Source of the DNA: Adiantum capillus-veneris
Lineage: Eukaryota; Streptophyta; Polypodiopsida; Polypodiales; Pteridaceae
NCBI GenBank assembly: GCA_014529385.2
Contig: CM043953.1
Coordinates: 71,151,372 to 71,215,371, forward strand
Length of the DNA stretch: 64,000 bases
Direction: 5' to 3'
The notes under the pieces are model-generated. The model saw nothing but the letters and a program-made list of their open reading frames with translations. It was not told the DNA's origin and made no database searches. The position numbers and the translations under genes are program-made. The first letter of the stretch is position 1; each line of letters begins with the position of its first letter. Below, piece after piece: positions 32,461 through 45,099 of the stretch.

Positions 32461-34305
32461 GCACTAAAGTTTATCTATGTTCCAATCACTTTCATGCTTT
32501 GGGGATGTTGTGGTTCACTTCTTTTTTAGTTTGGATCATTGGTTGGAAATTTATACCACTTCTTGGAAATTTTCTTAGATTTAGAGAATTTTGGCATTTT
32601 GGCAAGGGTTTTGAAGTTCAAATAGGGTTAGGTCATTCTTGGCATTTGGGACCTGATGGCATGACTGTTCCAATTTAAGGGCTCTTTGAACTAATATTGA
32701 ATTTATTGATTGGAGCTTGTAATTCTTGCTCCCTTAACTTCTTTCTCTTGAACCCACTCAAAAACCAAGCTCTCATTTTTTTTTTTCAAATGGTGGCTCA
32801 TGTAACTATCTATGGAGCTCCTTATTGAGCTTGTTAGCTCTACATAGCTCCTCTACATAGCTCTACATAACTCCTTATTCTTTACATAGCTCCTTAGCTC
32901 TACATAGCTCCTAACTTTGATCCATCATTGTGATCAATCTGTTTGAGAATTCCTCTATTTGATGATTTGGAGCTGAGGAAGGGCTTAGACCCTAGATGTC
33001 TGTTAGGTTTCATCTCCATTAATGTCTATTCAAATCCTCCAGTCTCCTTGGCAAGTTTGGACCACTTTCCACGCATTTTCTAGTATTTCTTGAGTTACCA
33101 TAAGTTTAATGGACATCTTGACTTTGCACTTTGATTAAAAACACAATTCTAGTCTGTAACACTCTGACAATGCTGAGATTTTGACAAATGAAGCACTTTT
33201 CATGACTAAAGACTGAATTTTTGCCACCATGCACAATTCCTAGCTTGTACACACACTTTGCAACCAATTCCTGGCAACTCTACATCTAGGGGTCATGGAT
33301 CGCGATCCATGTTCTGCACCCAAATTACAAAACGTCAAGGGTAGTTTCTTGGCATTTCTCCCAAGTATTGGTTCATTTTTTTTGGGATTTGGGTCAAAAT
33401 TTCATAAGTGGGTCAAAATGACCATTGGTGATTGAAATTCCAATTTCACTTGATTTCTACTTGATTTTTGGTTGTCCCAATGCCCATTTGGCACACTTCT
33501 CAAGGCAAGGTGAATATGTCTGAACAAATTTTACCGGTTCTAGCATGTTGGGGGACATAAATTGTAATCCATGTCCAACAACATTTGACAACTGTGAGCT
33601 CAGAAGTGAATAGGCACTTTCAAGGGCTTCCTTTTGCGCCAATTTTGTTTGAATTTTGAGGTGGGGGACATGGATCGCGATTCATGTTCCACTCCCTCTG
33701 GCAGCTTTGATTACATGGCCAACTTTTTCCCAATAAGGAGAACATTCTCATGAAAAGATAATTGAATTTGGAATTCAATTACCCCCCCAAATGGACTTCG
33801 ACAATTTGCACAAATCCCCGCTTTGATTTGATTGCTACAATTTTTTGTGCAAGTGTTTTGTTGTTTTGGAAATCCACAGACATTCTAGCATTAAATAGGA
33901 GAATACTTGTCAAATCTAGTGAGGAAGAGATGCATTGGGTAGCATGATGATGTGCAAGTTGTGGGTATTGAACGAATTGTTATGTGGTTTCTACTCGTGA
34001 GGTTTCATCTATGTTACGGTTTCCAAATAAAAGTTATTGAAGATGCATTGCCCGATCTTTGTGGTTGTTTTGATGAGTGTGATGGGTCACGGTTGTTGAT
34101 TTGGCTTGGCCTTGCTTTAGTTATGCACATTGAGATTGCTTTGGGAGACTTTGCAGATGTTTGTCCATTTGATTGTTTCAGTTGTTTCAGTCTCCATTGC
34201 CATGTTGGTGCTTTGATGGTTGTTGGATTTTTTGGTTGGAATTTGGGAATCCATGTGTACTTGTTTAAGCCCAAAGAAGCACCGATTGTTGTTTGGATTT
34301 CCTCC
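32461..34305. other. No gene recognised; short repeats
   Basis: 32818-32912 repeats AGCTCTACATAGCTCC-like words. 33294-33311 is a perfect palindrome with a near copy at 33669-33686. A 141-codon plus-strand frame (33952-34377) is hydrophobic but unrecognised and overlaps a MITE, so it is not called a gene. Confidence 0.4.
33294..33311. repeat. 18-bp perfect palindrome with a diverged copy
   Basis: CATGGATCGCGATCCATG; the copy at 33669-33686 reads CATGGATCGCGATTCATG. Both are followed by TTC. Confidence 0.8.
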
Positions 34306-34313
34306 ACTGTTAG

Positions 34314-34531
34314 CCTGGGGCGGTCACTTTTTAGAATGTGTATGATATCACGTGAGTTAACCAGAGAGGATTATTAAAAGACCAAAATGTATAAAAATGT
34401 ATACATATAGAGGGGGGTGGGGGTTTTTTAAATAGGCTCACAGTGTAAGTATAGTATGTATGTTGGGGTATTATTAATTACCTCTTGAACGCACGTGATA
34501 TAGGGGTCTTTTGATAAGTGACTACCCCGGG
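34314..34531. mobile_element. 218-bp MITE, copy 1
   Basis: Inverted ends CCTGGGGCGGTCACTT and, on the other strand, CCCGGGGTAGTCACTT. Flanks ACTGTTAG at 34306-34313 and 34532-34539 are a perfect 8-bp duplication. About 95% identical to the copy at 46265-46482 and of exactly the same length. No coding. Confidence 0.92.
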
Positions 34532-34660
34532 ACTGTTAGGGCTTATGATTCGGTGTTCTGGCTACTTGGAAGATTGGATCCATTGAGGGGGAAATTTCAT
34601 TGGAAAGCATGGACTTAGGTATCCATATTTGTTGCGGTTTGGTTACCATGATTGACTTAT

Positions 34661-35267
34661 TTACCTAGGCTTGCTTAACCTTCCCCACAAGGATGCTTGT
34701 AGATTGATGTTGTTGGATAGATGACTTTGGCTCATGTTGCTTCGCTTGTTCATACTCCTACTATAGATTCCAAATGTGATTTTTTTTGTCAAGGGCATAA
34801 CATACAATGTACCCATGAGGTTGTACTTCAGAGTGTCATCCTGCCAATCTAGCACCACTTTGTAAGTGCACATCCATGAAACTCCTAAGATGATTTCTTC
34901 ATTGAGATTCGCATTCGCCATGATGTGAAATTGATGTGGACAGTCATTACCATCAATGTTGATTGAGACATTGGCTTGTCCCAAACTAACCATTCTTCCT
35001 TTGTTAACCACCCTAAGCTTATCTTGGTCAATCCTATCATTGAGTTTATAGTTTGAGGTATGTGGAATGCCGCATAGCATTGACATGCAATCCAATATCT
35101 ACCACTGCTCTTTTGGTTGTTTTATCAACAAGTTGGACATTGATGTGTACATCCATATCTCCCAAATAAATGTGCTTGATTTGGACTATTTCAATACGAG
35201 GAGAAGGTGCTTCTATTTTTTGTAGGGAAGTTAGATTTTGTTGTTCTTTGCACTTTAAATTCCACAA
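34661..35267 (-). pseudogene. Gypsy aspartic protease region
   Basis: Reading leftward: VQLVDKTTKRAVVDIGLHVN holds the active-site position as DIG instead of DTG. After a frame change follow NKGRMVSLGQANVSINIDGN, FHIMANANLNEEIILGVSWM and LDWQDDTLKYN, the protease C-terminal ILG block. Altered active site plus frameshift mean it is inactive. Confidence 0.75.
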
Positions 35268-35480
35268 CTGAGCTTCCTCCTTTGCGTTTTCTTGAATTGC
35301 TTGTGCTTTTTCTACTCTCTTTACTTCACCTCATGTATCCTCTGCAACATTTCTATTGTGAGAGGTTGATGATAATTCTTCAATCTGCAACCATTGATCC
35401 AGTTAGGCATCACCTCTCCCTCTAATGTTGCAAGTTGTGCGGCACCACTTGGTGATATGTCATTGATCACAAATGGGCCA

Positions 35481-36250
35481 TTATCTCACCTTTTCAATTT
35501 CTTGGAGTGTTGCTTCAAGGTGTAGGCTAATACATAATTGCCCTTCTAAATCTCCTCTCTTAATTCTTGTGCAACATGTAGTGTAGGAATCAAGAATTGC
35601 ACCAACAGAATGGAATTCATCTGAAAAACCAAATTGAAAGGTGTCATATTTTGTGGTGTTATCATACAAGAACTGCATTGTCATCCTGGCATCGTTCTTT
35701 TGTGTTTCTTTAGGTGCTATCCATTTGGTCAAATAATATGTGGTCACTATGATGTATTGAGCATGCATTCAAGATGCCGGTGATGAGATAGGTCGGACAA
35801 AGTCTATCCTCCATTTGGCAAAATCCCTTGCCTCCATCATCGGTCTTCATATCACATTGGTATTTTTGTTTGTTGGCAATCATCACATTGTTTGACATAG
35901 TGCCCTGCATTCATGTACAGAGTAGGTCACTAGATTCCTGCAAGAAGTATCACTTTTGTAGTTTTGTTGGCCAAAAAGTGACACCCTGTTGGTCCAACAT
36001 GTGCTTGCTCTAGAACTGGTAAGTAGTCATTCTCCACGATCCAAATTTCCAAGTTGTTGTCTATCCCTCTCCGATAAAGGCTATTTTCAATGATGATATA
36101 GTTTTTCGCTTCTCTCTAGATTGAGCATAGATTGGATCCGCTCATGTTTTTTGGCAAGACTTCTAGTTTGATATAATCCACAATGGATTTCGCCCACTTG
36201 GGTGCTTTCATTAGTTTGAACAGTGTAGCATGTTCGATCGACAGTGTAGC
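35481..36250 (-). pseudogene. Gypsy integrase, N-terminal half
   Basis: Reading leftward: IIIENSLYRRGID, then VLEQAHVGPTGCHFLANKTT (HH pair), GHYVKQCDDCQQTKIP (CC pair), WRIDFVRPI, YIIVTTYYLTKWIAPKETQK and FLYDN. Stops interrupt the frame. The protease fragment lies directly downstream in this orientation, not the order of a working element. Confidence 0.8.
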
Positions 36251-36344
36251 ATTGGGGCAACAGCCTCCTTTACCGCAGGATAATCACGCCATTGGCTGCT
36301 TTGTTTATGGTTCGGTCATTGTCTTCATTTAGTGGCATTTTTTT

Positions 36345-36586
36345 TTAATATGAGATAAGTTTAAAAACATAAACAAAGTAGATATTTATCTAGTAACACT
36401 AAAGTTGCACTACCAATCCTTTCCTTTGCTGCCTTCATCATATCATTCATATCTTCAAGGAAATCCTTAGCATATTGAATCTTCTCCTTCTCTAGGCCTA
36501 CATCCATGCTAAAAACTATATGATGCTAAATCTAGTTGCTAAATGTTTGGAACTCTTGTAAGAAAATTCCAAAATGGATACTGTTA
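36345..36586 (-). pseudogene. Gypsy integrase fragment, split from 44328 by the LARD insertion
   Basis: Continues the minus-strand frame from 44328: joining across one copy of GTATC gives EEYVSILEFSYKSSKHLATR, matching the WEEYL..VEFAYNNSYHAST block of gypsy integrases. Further left is EKEKIQYAKDFLEDMNDMMK. Direct proof that the outer element was already there when the LARD arrived. Confidence 0.85.
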
Positions 36587-36591
36587 GAAGC

Positions 36592-37528
36592 GGCTAACGG
36601 CTACACCAATTATGCACCAAGTTGTGGACATGTTATGGATGTACACAATATTTACTTTTCATTGTATAGGGATTGGGCTCATTTAGGAGTTCCAAAGTTT
36701 TATGAGTATAGGCTAGAGAGCTCACTTTATCCCATAGTTGAAGGGTTTGAGGCCCAAAACTACAAAAGAGCCCTATGCTTAATGAGAGGTCATTCTTGAG
36801 TGGTCCTTTTGAGAACTCTCTCCCTAGAGGAGGTCTTGATGGCCTAGCCTTTGAGCTTAATGCCCATGCTTAGAAGGCTAGTGCTAATCACATGTAATTA
36901 GTGTAATATTCTCTTAATTAATCTAGTCTTCATTATGTTGTCAATCATGTTTCTCTACTTTCCTTCATTGTTTTGAAGTGTTGATCTTCTCTAATCTAAC
37001 TCTTACTTATGCTAAGCTTCTCCGATTAGTGGAGTCCTTATCTAACTCTCTCGATTAAGCGGAGTGGGCGTACTCGTGATTGAGGGATTAGAGTTGTCCT
37101 CTAATGGTGTGCTTGTGTGTGTAGGTTTAAGAAGCCTTGAGCTTAATTTGATTATGTGTGACTTGATTTGGACACCATGATGGGCATGGTTGGGGTGGCC
37201 AACTTGAATGCGATCTTGCGTGCTTAATCGTCAATGCATGTAATTAGAGTTGTGCTTGAGAGATTCCAAGATTAGTGTGTTTCACTTCGTTTCTTGATGT
37301 GTGTAGATGATTGCTTGATGTGTGCGATTAGCATTAGTTGATTTGGGATGATTTCTATTTGCATTGGAGGATGCACGCTCTTGAATCCTCTCAATATTTG
37401 CATTCGATGACGCTCTCGCACATTCTTTGTGTGATGCCTCCAAGCCCTAGCCGGGTCATGCTCTCTCTCTCTCTCTCCGGATTGATAGATTTGTGGGAGA
37501 TTGCCTATGCTATGGCGAGCCTCCAACA
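36592..37528 (+). repeat. 5' LTR of the LARD, 937 bp
   Basis: Starts TGTTAGAAGCGGCTAACGGC, ends GCCTCCAACA. Differs from the 3' LTR by roughly a dozen visible substitutions and small gaps, so the insertion is fairly recent relative to the decayed neighbours. Confidence 0.92.
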
Positions 37529-37532
37529 TTGT

Positions 37533-38332
37533 TGTTAGGAAATAAGACGTAGCTAAATAGATAATTGAGTAGATTACTTAATGGAGAGAGACAGATTTAT
37601 ATACACGAGATTATAGAGTAGAGAGAGAGAGAGAGACAGAGTACACACGATATATGTGGTTCACCCAATGTGGGCTATGTCCACGGGAAAGCAGCCACTC
37701 AATGGCTTTAGTACTTCAAAACAAGAAGTAGTTTACAAAGGGATTATATCCTTAATGGAGCTCCCGCCTTGCTTCACTCTCACCACCTCACACTCACCTT
37801 GTTGCATCAACTTCACACTATGAAATGTGTGTAGAAATGGCCTCCTTTTATAAGCCAAAAGGGCTGCCCTCTCTTATGAGAGACAGCCATGTGTAGCTTC
37901 CCTTGTGCGAATAAGTCCAAATCGGACCCTCCAATTCGCCCATGTGTGGCCTCCCTTGTGCGAATAAGTCCAAATCGGACCCTCCAATTCGCCCATGTGT
38001 GGCCGCCCTTGAGAAGACAAGTCCGCTTTTGAATTCGGCCACCGGCCATTGACTTCCGACCACCGGCCATCGGCCATTGACTACCGGCCACCGGCCAACC
38101 GACCGATTGTTTTCCGACCACTTTCTGGCCGCCGTCCGGCCATAATATTCCTGCGAAAAAGAATATTCCGACCATAATTTAAAGTTGCCCCTGATTCTTG
38201 TCCGTGAAAATTTTGGTTTCCGGTGAGTGATTTTCCTTCACGCACGATGGCTTCTCCTCATAATGGGGGCCTTACAAATGTGCGCTTTTACAACAAAAAA
38301 TTACAAGGGTATATCAGGCTCCATACTTAACA
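37533..38332 (-). mobile_element. Solo LTR of a second family, nested at the LARD LTR/PBS junction
   Basis: On the minus strand it starts TGTTAAGTATGGAGCC and ends CTAACA. The TATA box (GGCTTATAAAAGG, about 37860-37845) shows the orientation. Flanks ATTGT/ATTGG are a 5-bp duplication with one mismatch. A second copy is at 59594-60284 (691 bp). This copy is longer mainly because of a tandem duplication of about 60 bp (GGCCACACATGGGCGAATTG-type units). Confidence 0.88.
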
Positions 38333-38333
38333 A

Positions 38334-38353
38334 TTGGCGCCGCTGCCGGGGAC
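38334..38353 (+). promoter_or_regulatory. Primer-binding site of the LARD (tRNA-Asp type)
   Basis: TTGGCGCCGCTGCCGGGGAC matches the complement of plant tRNA-Asp 3' end (TGGCGCCGTTGCCGGGGA) with one difference. It originally followed the 5' LTR directly and is now separated by the solo LTR. Confidence 0.85.
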
Positions 38354-39967
38354 GGGTTGCCTACGCTAGTGGAGTTGAGGTTGCAAAAGATAAGAGTAAT
38401 TTGATTACCGATTTCTTGTAATTAGGTAGGATTTGATTTGTGTGTAGTGTAATTAGGTTTAATTGGATGTGTATAGAGTCATTTCACCCCAAAATTCTCT
38501 TTTGATTTTGCTAATTTTTCACTAACCTTCACTAATTTTGCATCCCATTCATGCTAATTTCGTGCTAATTGTGTTAACCTAACCACTAATTTTGATTTGG
38601 AATGTATGCTAAATCCCCTTAATTGAGGAGGATCATCACCCTTAATTGCTCTAATCTATGCCTAATCATGTGATTGAGTGTTGATTTTGGTCAATTTTGG
38701 ACCGAATCGGAGTTGCACACATATGTGTGCATGATGGAATCGTCGCGTGGAGCAAGGATTAGCTTGGATGCAATCAATTGTAAGTGGATTGACCTACTCC
38801 GTTCAATTTTTGATTGATTAAGTTGATCCTATTGAGTTGCTAAATCATTGCTAAAATTAGGTGTGTGTGCCTAAGTAATGGCCAATTATGCCTAAATTGG
38901 GGATGAATAATTGGTCTTGGTTGCCAATTGTGATGATTAAGGCCTAAATTTTGGTACATGTATGATTTATTGATTTGAGATGACTCAATTACACACAATT
39001 GAGGATGATTTAATGCACTACCGTGCATTGAAGCCAAATTGATGGGAATTTTATTGAATGTGTGCCTATGTATTGATGTAAATGAATGTGTATGGCTATG
39101 CAAACCATAAATGACAATCCTAATTGGGTTTGAATCATTTGAATTGGAGATGAGCGATTAGTTTTGCAATGATTTGTTTTGTGCCAATTTCGTCTGCATA
39201 ATTGTGGATAGCAAATATGAACCAATGAGTTGCGATGATTGATAATTCGATTGAAAATAGCCAATAAATATTGGATTGTCATTTTGTACATGTGCATATG
39301 CAATTTTTAATTGATGGAATTGGGATTAACAATTGTGCATGGAATTTTTTCGATCCAAAGTGTGCATTGGAATGGATTTTTGATATTTTTTGACTTGAGG
39401 CATCCTCATTTTCTATCATGTAATTATGTCCGTGAACTTTGATGTGAGAGTGTCCCTCCCACACGTGATCTCTTATCTCTCCCTTGATTCTAAAGAGCCT
39501 AAGAAGTTTGCCACAACGGTTATTCTCAAGCTCAAGCACGCATAATCGCCCTTAGGTCATCACGAGAACTCTCTCTAAGCATGAAATATTCCAAGATTCA
39601 TTTTTAAAAAAAAGAAAAAAACAAGCAAACAAAGTTGGCTTCAACGCTGGCACCGAACACATACACCACACACACCTTTTTTGTACTACAAGACAAAACC
39701 AAGGCTCTACGTACTTTGGCGCTACCCACATCCACCCACAAGGCTCTGCCTGGCTTGTAGCGCACACGTGTACTCACATGACCTTCCTCACTGCAGCCTG
39801 GCTACCCCGTGCAGTCCATTAACGCAGCAAAGCGGATTATCTACTGTGCTTTACCTGATTTGTCGCACATGCTCGAGCAACCAGGGCCCAGTTACCTTGC
39901 TTGTCCTGTGGCCTTATTGAGCCTACCCCACCAATGTGCTTAGGCCATCAGCTTAGCTCGCAACAGG

Positions 39968-40001
<34 letters not shown>

Positions 40002-40313
40002 TGCCATTAAAATCAGGCCCGAGTTGGCACCGTAGCTTGTGACAATCCTCATTTTTTGACCCTGGTTTGCAGCTGTGCCGGGATTTATTCCACATCACAA
40101 CACACACAATATCGTTTGCAGCTTGTACTCTCCTGCAGTGATGGCATATTTGTGACACCTCAGTCGCGTCCTGCATTAACGTAACTGTCAGCAACTCACA
40201 CACACACACTTTATGGCGGGCTGCAGCCCTACACAAAAGCCGCCGGCTCACACACACACTACCCTTCCCACAGCTCGGCTGCTTCTGCAGCGCTGGCCGG
40301 CTTTGTCCAAACA

Positions 40314-40349
<36 letters not shown>

Positions 40350-43300
40350 GTTTTTTTGATACCGCCAGGCAGCCTGACTCTAACCGAACACAGGCTCGAA
40401 TCCCGCCTTGCTCACACACACCAAGCTCTACACACAGTCTCTCCAAATTCTCTCTCTTGCAGAAACTCCAAAGCCGAGCTCCCCGCATTCCCTGGTTTGT
40501 CATGTCGCCTGCACACGATACTGCCAGAGTGATAAAAAATAATAAAATGAAAATAAAATAAAAGACAAAAGCCTATTAAAAGGCTGTTCCCACTCCATTC
40601 CGCAAAGATCTCCTCGTCGGTCCAATCATTCAAAGCAAGGATGAAATTTCGAGTCAAACAATAAGGGAGTTGTCTATTGTCTGGATGCATGTCATTGCAA
40701 TAAAATTTTGATTTTGATTATTTAGTGCCTTAAAGACCTTCGTTAGCACTAAAAGACGAATTTTGAATGGATTTGTGATCTGAGAACACTAGCAGTGATG
40801 TTCTCTCTTTTGCTTTGTGTGCATGATGGATTCTTGAAACACTTCTATGCATCAATGAACTTCATTGCATAAATGAAGATTTGCTTTGCACTAGAAGGCA
40901 AGCTCATTTTGGCTTGGCATATGAGCTTCATTTCAAAAGGTGTTTTGATTAATTGCTCCTATTGTCTAATTTGAATGCAAAATCTTTGAAATTGACCTTT
41001 TTTTGAAGGGGCAACAGCATGAAATTGGGTTTTGATCATTTCAATAGATCTACGGTTCATCTCATCATACATTTTTGCTCTCTTGCTATGATTGATTTTG
41101 GTTCTTTATAAGAAAGGGATGAGGCTTTGATTGAGTGTTTGCTATGATTGTGTGGTCATTGCACCAAAATTCTTTGCTTGTGCATGCTTTGGTACTCGAT
41201 ATTCATTGGCATTTTCATGAAACGACATGACCAATTCTTTTTAAAATGCATGTGAGCTTCATGTGAGAGTTGCACTAAATCTCACATGTTGCTTGAAAAA
41301 ATAAAATCATTGGAAAGCACTAAAATGAAGCTTGTTTGATGGCCAAGAGTGAGCATTAAGCTGTTGGGGTTGTGGTTGATAGAGCATGCTTTTAGTGTTT
41401 GTATTGGATGTTCAAAAGCTAAAGAGCACTAATGATTTGAGTCTTTTGTGAAGGGATGTGGCAGGTGTGTGATTTTATGATCCAAGAAGGGGTCATCATG
41501 GCAATATTGCAAAATTTGGCTAATTAGAGCCATTCCAAATGTGTGGATTAAAGTTGTAATGCTAGCTCATAGCTTGGTCTAGAAATGCATTTTTTTCATT
41601 TGAGCTAGTGTTTAGAAAACTTTTTGAGCTTTTAAAATACAAATTTGGCTATCGAGAGCCACTCACTTTCATTTCATTAAGTTGCAGTCATCTCTAGCTC
41701 ATAGAGTATGCTCTAAAATTGTAAAATTTATTGAGCTAATTGTTAGCCAACTTTTGAAAAGCTTTGAAATGATAAATTTGGCTTTGAAGAGCCACTTCAC
41801 TTCATAAAGTTGCATTATTTTCAGCTCTTAGCTTGTTTAAATTCCATATCTCATTGAGCTAGAACTTAATCGACTTTTTGAACCATGCATGAGAGGTGGT
41901 AAAAATTGTAAAATTTGCTTGTGTAGAAGCATTTTATCTCTCATTGTTGTTGTGTATGAATAAATTTGCTACATTAGAGCGTCATGTGCATAACCAAAGG
42001 CATTTTTTTTCCCTTGGGTTTTTTCCCTTTGGCAAATTCGGGTATGCAAGACCCTAGCTTTAGGTTTTCATTAATGATTTTTGTGTGGATTTTCAATAAT
42101 TGGCTTTTGTAGCTTGTGTTTACACTTAGCTTCAAAAGGCTTCTTTTTCAAATAAAAAGATCAAGAGACTTCTCTACACAAAGGATGCTTGCTCAAGGGT
42201 GCTCAAAGAGCATGAATAGGTGTAATCCTTCCATGATTTTGCTCATTGTTCATCTCTCCATTCTATTGCTTGGTTTAAGTGAAATTTTGCTTCTAAGCCA
42301 TGGGTTTTTCATGTTAGAAAGCTAGGCATCGTAAAGTTTCAACACCCTACTTTGTGAAAATTAACTCACAAAAAATTAGGTTTTATGTATGTAAATCATA
42401 GGTAATTAGCCTTGACCTTAGGATAATGTAGGTTCATTTCTTGCTAGTCCTAGATTCATAGTGATAAGTCTTAATATTCCATTCATTTTTGTCATGACCT
42501 AGGGCTATGATTAGGCTTTAATCTTTTTTAGTCCAATTGCCACTAGTTCTCAGAAAGGAAGCAATAAAAATATGCTAAAAAATGAACCATGAAGCAAAGA
42601 AGTGTCCAAAAAAGTAGCAAAAATGCTACTAAGGTACATGAAAATAAAAATTCTATGTTATGATGTGTCTATGTGAGGCCTAGCGTCTTATTGGCACTTG
42701 GTAGGCGAGGGGAATCACCTTGGCTTGCTTGGTCAAGGCCCTAAACCGATGCCCTTGGCTGATAGGGGTTAGCCGTCGCCTTGGTAGGCTAGTAGGCTTT
42801 TGGAACACCTTCTTGAGGGTTCAAGGAGCTGAGAGTCGCACCTAGACATGCCTTGGGGTGGTAGCGTTGTGATTGTGCTTTAATTTTTCAATGAATGACT
42901 AAATCAAAACTTCCATGAGCTTCAAAAAGCTTTGACAATGTACTAATAGATTATGAGTTTTTTTTATAGCCCATAGACATGATAGACTTGAATGATTTAT
43001 TAAGATTGTTCACATAGTTTTTAGGCTAGTAGGTTTATGAACTTGCATTAGCCTAGGGTCATAATTGATTGCTTGTGTTTCATGCATAAAACTGAAATTT
43101 CAAGTGGTTTAATCTTCACAATAGTTTGAGTATTTTTTTGCTTTATGTTGTCTAGTTTTTTACTGTAATTGACCCATTTTTTAGAAGCAAAAAATCACTT
43201 TGCATGATTGTTCATTTGTGCTTTATGTTATATTCATTCTTGGTAGCCTTTGTTCTCATTACTTGTTCTTATGTTTTGCAGCTCAACATTTCTTCCTTGG

Positions 43301-43362
43301 ATTTGCTTTCTACCATGTCTTCGTGTCTTGCTTCACCGGCACACGAGGACGTGCGCCAAATT
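38354..43362 (+). other. Non-coding internal region of the LARD
   Basis: No gag, protease, RT or integrase motif in any frame. AT-rich, with a C/A-rich block about 39550-40500 that includes (CA)n at 39969-39999 and 40316-40346 and scattered CACACACA runs. Open frames there come from the repeats. 42700-42860 has a G-rich segment with repeated GGCTAGTAGG-like words. Confidence 0.7.
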
Positions 43363-44322
43363 AGGAAGGGGGGAGTGTTAGAAGCGGCTAATGGCTACAC
43401 CAATTATGCACCAAGTTGTGGACATGTTATGGATGTACACAATATTTACTTTTCATTGTATAGGGATTGGGCTCATTTAGGAGTTCCGAAGTTGTATGAG
43501 TATAGGCTAGAGAGCTCACTTTATCCCATAGTTGAAGGGTTTGAGGCCCAAAACTATAAAAGAGCCCTATGCTTAATGAGAGGTCATTCTTGAGTGGTCC
43601 TTTTGAGAACTCTCTCCCTAGAGGAGGTCTTGATGGCCTAGCCTTTGAGCTTAATGCCCATGCTTAGAAGGCTAGTGCTAATCACATGTAATTAGTGTAA
43701 TCCTCTCTTAATTAATCTAGTCTTCATTATGTTGTCAATCATGTTTCTCTACTTTCCTTCATTGTTTTGAAGTGTTGATCTTCTCTAATCTAACTCCTAC
43801 TTATGCTAAGCTTCTCCGATTAGTGGAGTCCTTATCTAACTCTCTCGATTAAGCGGAGTGGGCGTACTCGTGATTGAGGGATTAGAGTTGTCCTCTAATG
43901 GTGTGCTTGTGTGTGTAGGTTTAAGAAGCCTTGAGTTTAATTTGATTATGTGTGACTTGATTTGGACACCATGATGGGCATGGTTGGGGTGGCCGACTTG
44001 AATGCGATCTTGCGTGCTTAATCGTCAATGCATGTAATTAGAGTTGTGCTTGAGAGATTCCATGATTAGTGTGTTTCACTTCGTTGCTTGATGTGTGTAG
44101 ATGATTGCTTGATGTGTGCGATTAGCATTAGTTGATTTGGGATGATTTCTATTTGCATTGGAGGATGCACGCTCTTGAATCCTCTCAATCTTTGCATCCG
44201 ATGACGCTCTCGCACATTCTTTGTGTGATGCCTCCAAGCCCTAGCCGGGTCATGCTCTCTCTCTCTCTCTCCGGATTGATAGATTTGTGGGAGATTGCCT
44301 ATGCTATGGCGAGCCTCCAACA
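43363..44322 (+). repeat. Polypurine tract and 3' LTR of the LARD
   Basis: AGGAAGGGGGGAG (43363-43375), then the LTR from 43376 (TGTTAGAAGCGGCTAATGG) to CCTCCAACA at 44322, 947 bp. The LTR includes a short (CT)n near its end and pairs with 36592-37528. Confidence 0.92.
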
Positions 44323-44327
44323 GATAC

Positions 44328-45060
44328 GTACTCTTCTCAATTAGATTGCTTCTTACTTACCTAAGAATGCAACATGTCCTCTAGGATTTGGTCAACTCTT
44401 TTGGTTTGATCATCAAAATCCAATGATCCGCCTTGCTCATACTCAGAGTAGTATCTAACTTTTTGAAGACATCCCTCCAAAAGTCGTTGTTAAATTTTCT
44501 CTAACAATATATTTTTGGGCAAGCCATATAGCTTGTAGAGATGTTCAATGAAGAGTTTTGCCAACTCTGGCATTTTAACCGTTTTCTTTGTGGCAATAGA
44601 CTTTGCCATTTTAGTTAACTTGTCCACTACCACACACACTAAGTCATTACTCAACTAGTCTTGGGTAAATGAAGTCCATCGAAATGTTTTCCCACTTCCC
44701 TTGAAGAATCTCCAAACGATGGAATAGTCCCCCAACCCTGATACGTTCATGTTTATTGACCTAACACTTATTTCATTTCAACACATAAGCTTGGACGTCC
44801 TTAAATAAACTAGGCCAACAAAATTGTCCTATAACTAGTGCATAGGTCTTTTGAATCCCAAGATGACCTGCACTTGGACTACGCTAACTTGGTTTAAGAA
44901 TGAGGGCCCAAAATTCACCGATAGTTGGTACACACACTCTACCTTGTAGAGAAAGTATCCATTGTCAATGGAATAGCTAGCATACTTCTCCCCCTGATGA
45001 AGTTTATCACCCTCCTTTGAAGCCATAGTTTTCAATGGTGATTGTCTACGCCATAGCTCT
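44328..45060 (-). pseudogene. Gypsy integrase N-terminal to core, interrupted by the LARD
   Basis: Reading leftward: IDNGYFLYKVECVYQ (pre-zinc-finger linker), decayed core, then DFDDQTKRVDQILEDMLHS and VSKKQSN.EEYVS, ending at the LARD target. Continues at 36586. Frame broken in places. Confidence 0.75.
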
Positions 45061-45099
45061 TTGGCTGCAAACTATACCCCGAAGGCTTGGTTAGTCTCT

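Larger units (their letters stand above)
36592..44322 (+). mobile_element. Complete non-coding LTR retrotransposon (LARD-type), 7731 bp
   Basis: Two near-identical LTRs flanked by the perfect 5-bp duplication GATAC (36587-36591, 44323-44327). It has a primer-binding site and a polypurine tract, so it is a structurally complete element. The roughly 5-kb internal region has no gag or pol. It contains a nested 800-bp solo LTR. Mobilisation would need proteins from an autonomous relative; the tRNA-Asp-type PBS points to a gypsy helper. Confidence 0.92.

Noticed and set aside
33952-34377. 141-codon hydrophobic frame as a membrane protein gene
   Set aside because: It reads into a MITE, lacks a recognisable domain, and the sequence is T-rich, which favours hydrophobic codons.
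39550-40690. Overlapping Cys/His-rich open frames in the CA-rich block
   Set aside because: The composition comes from CACACA repeats inside the non-coding LARD interior; no motif conserved.
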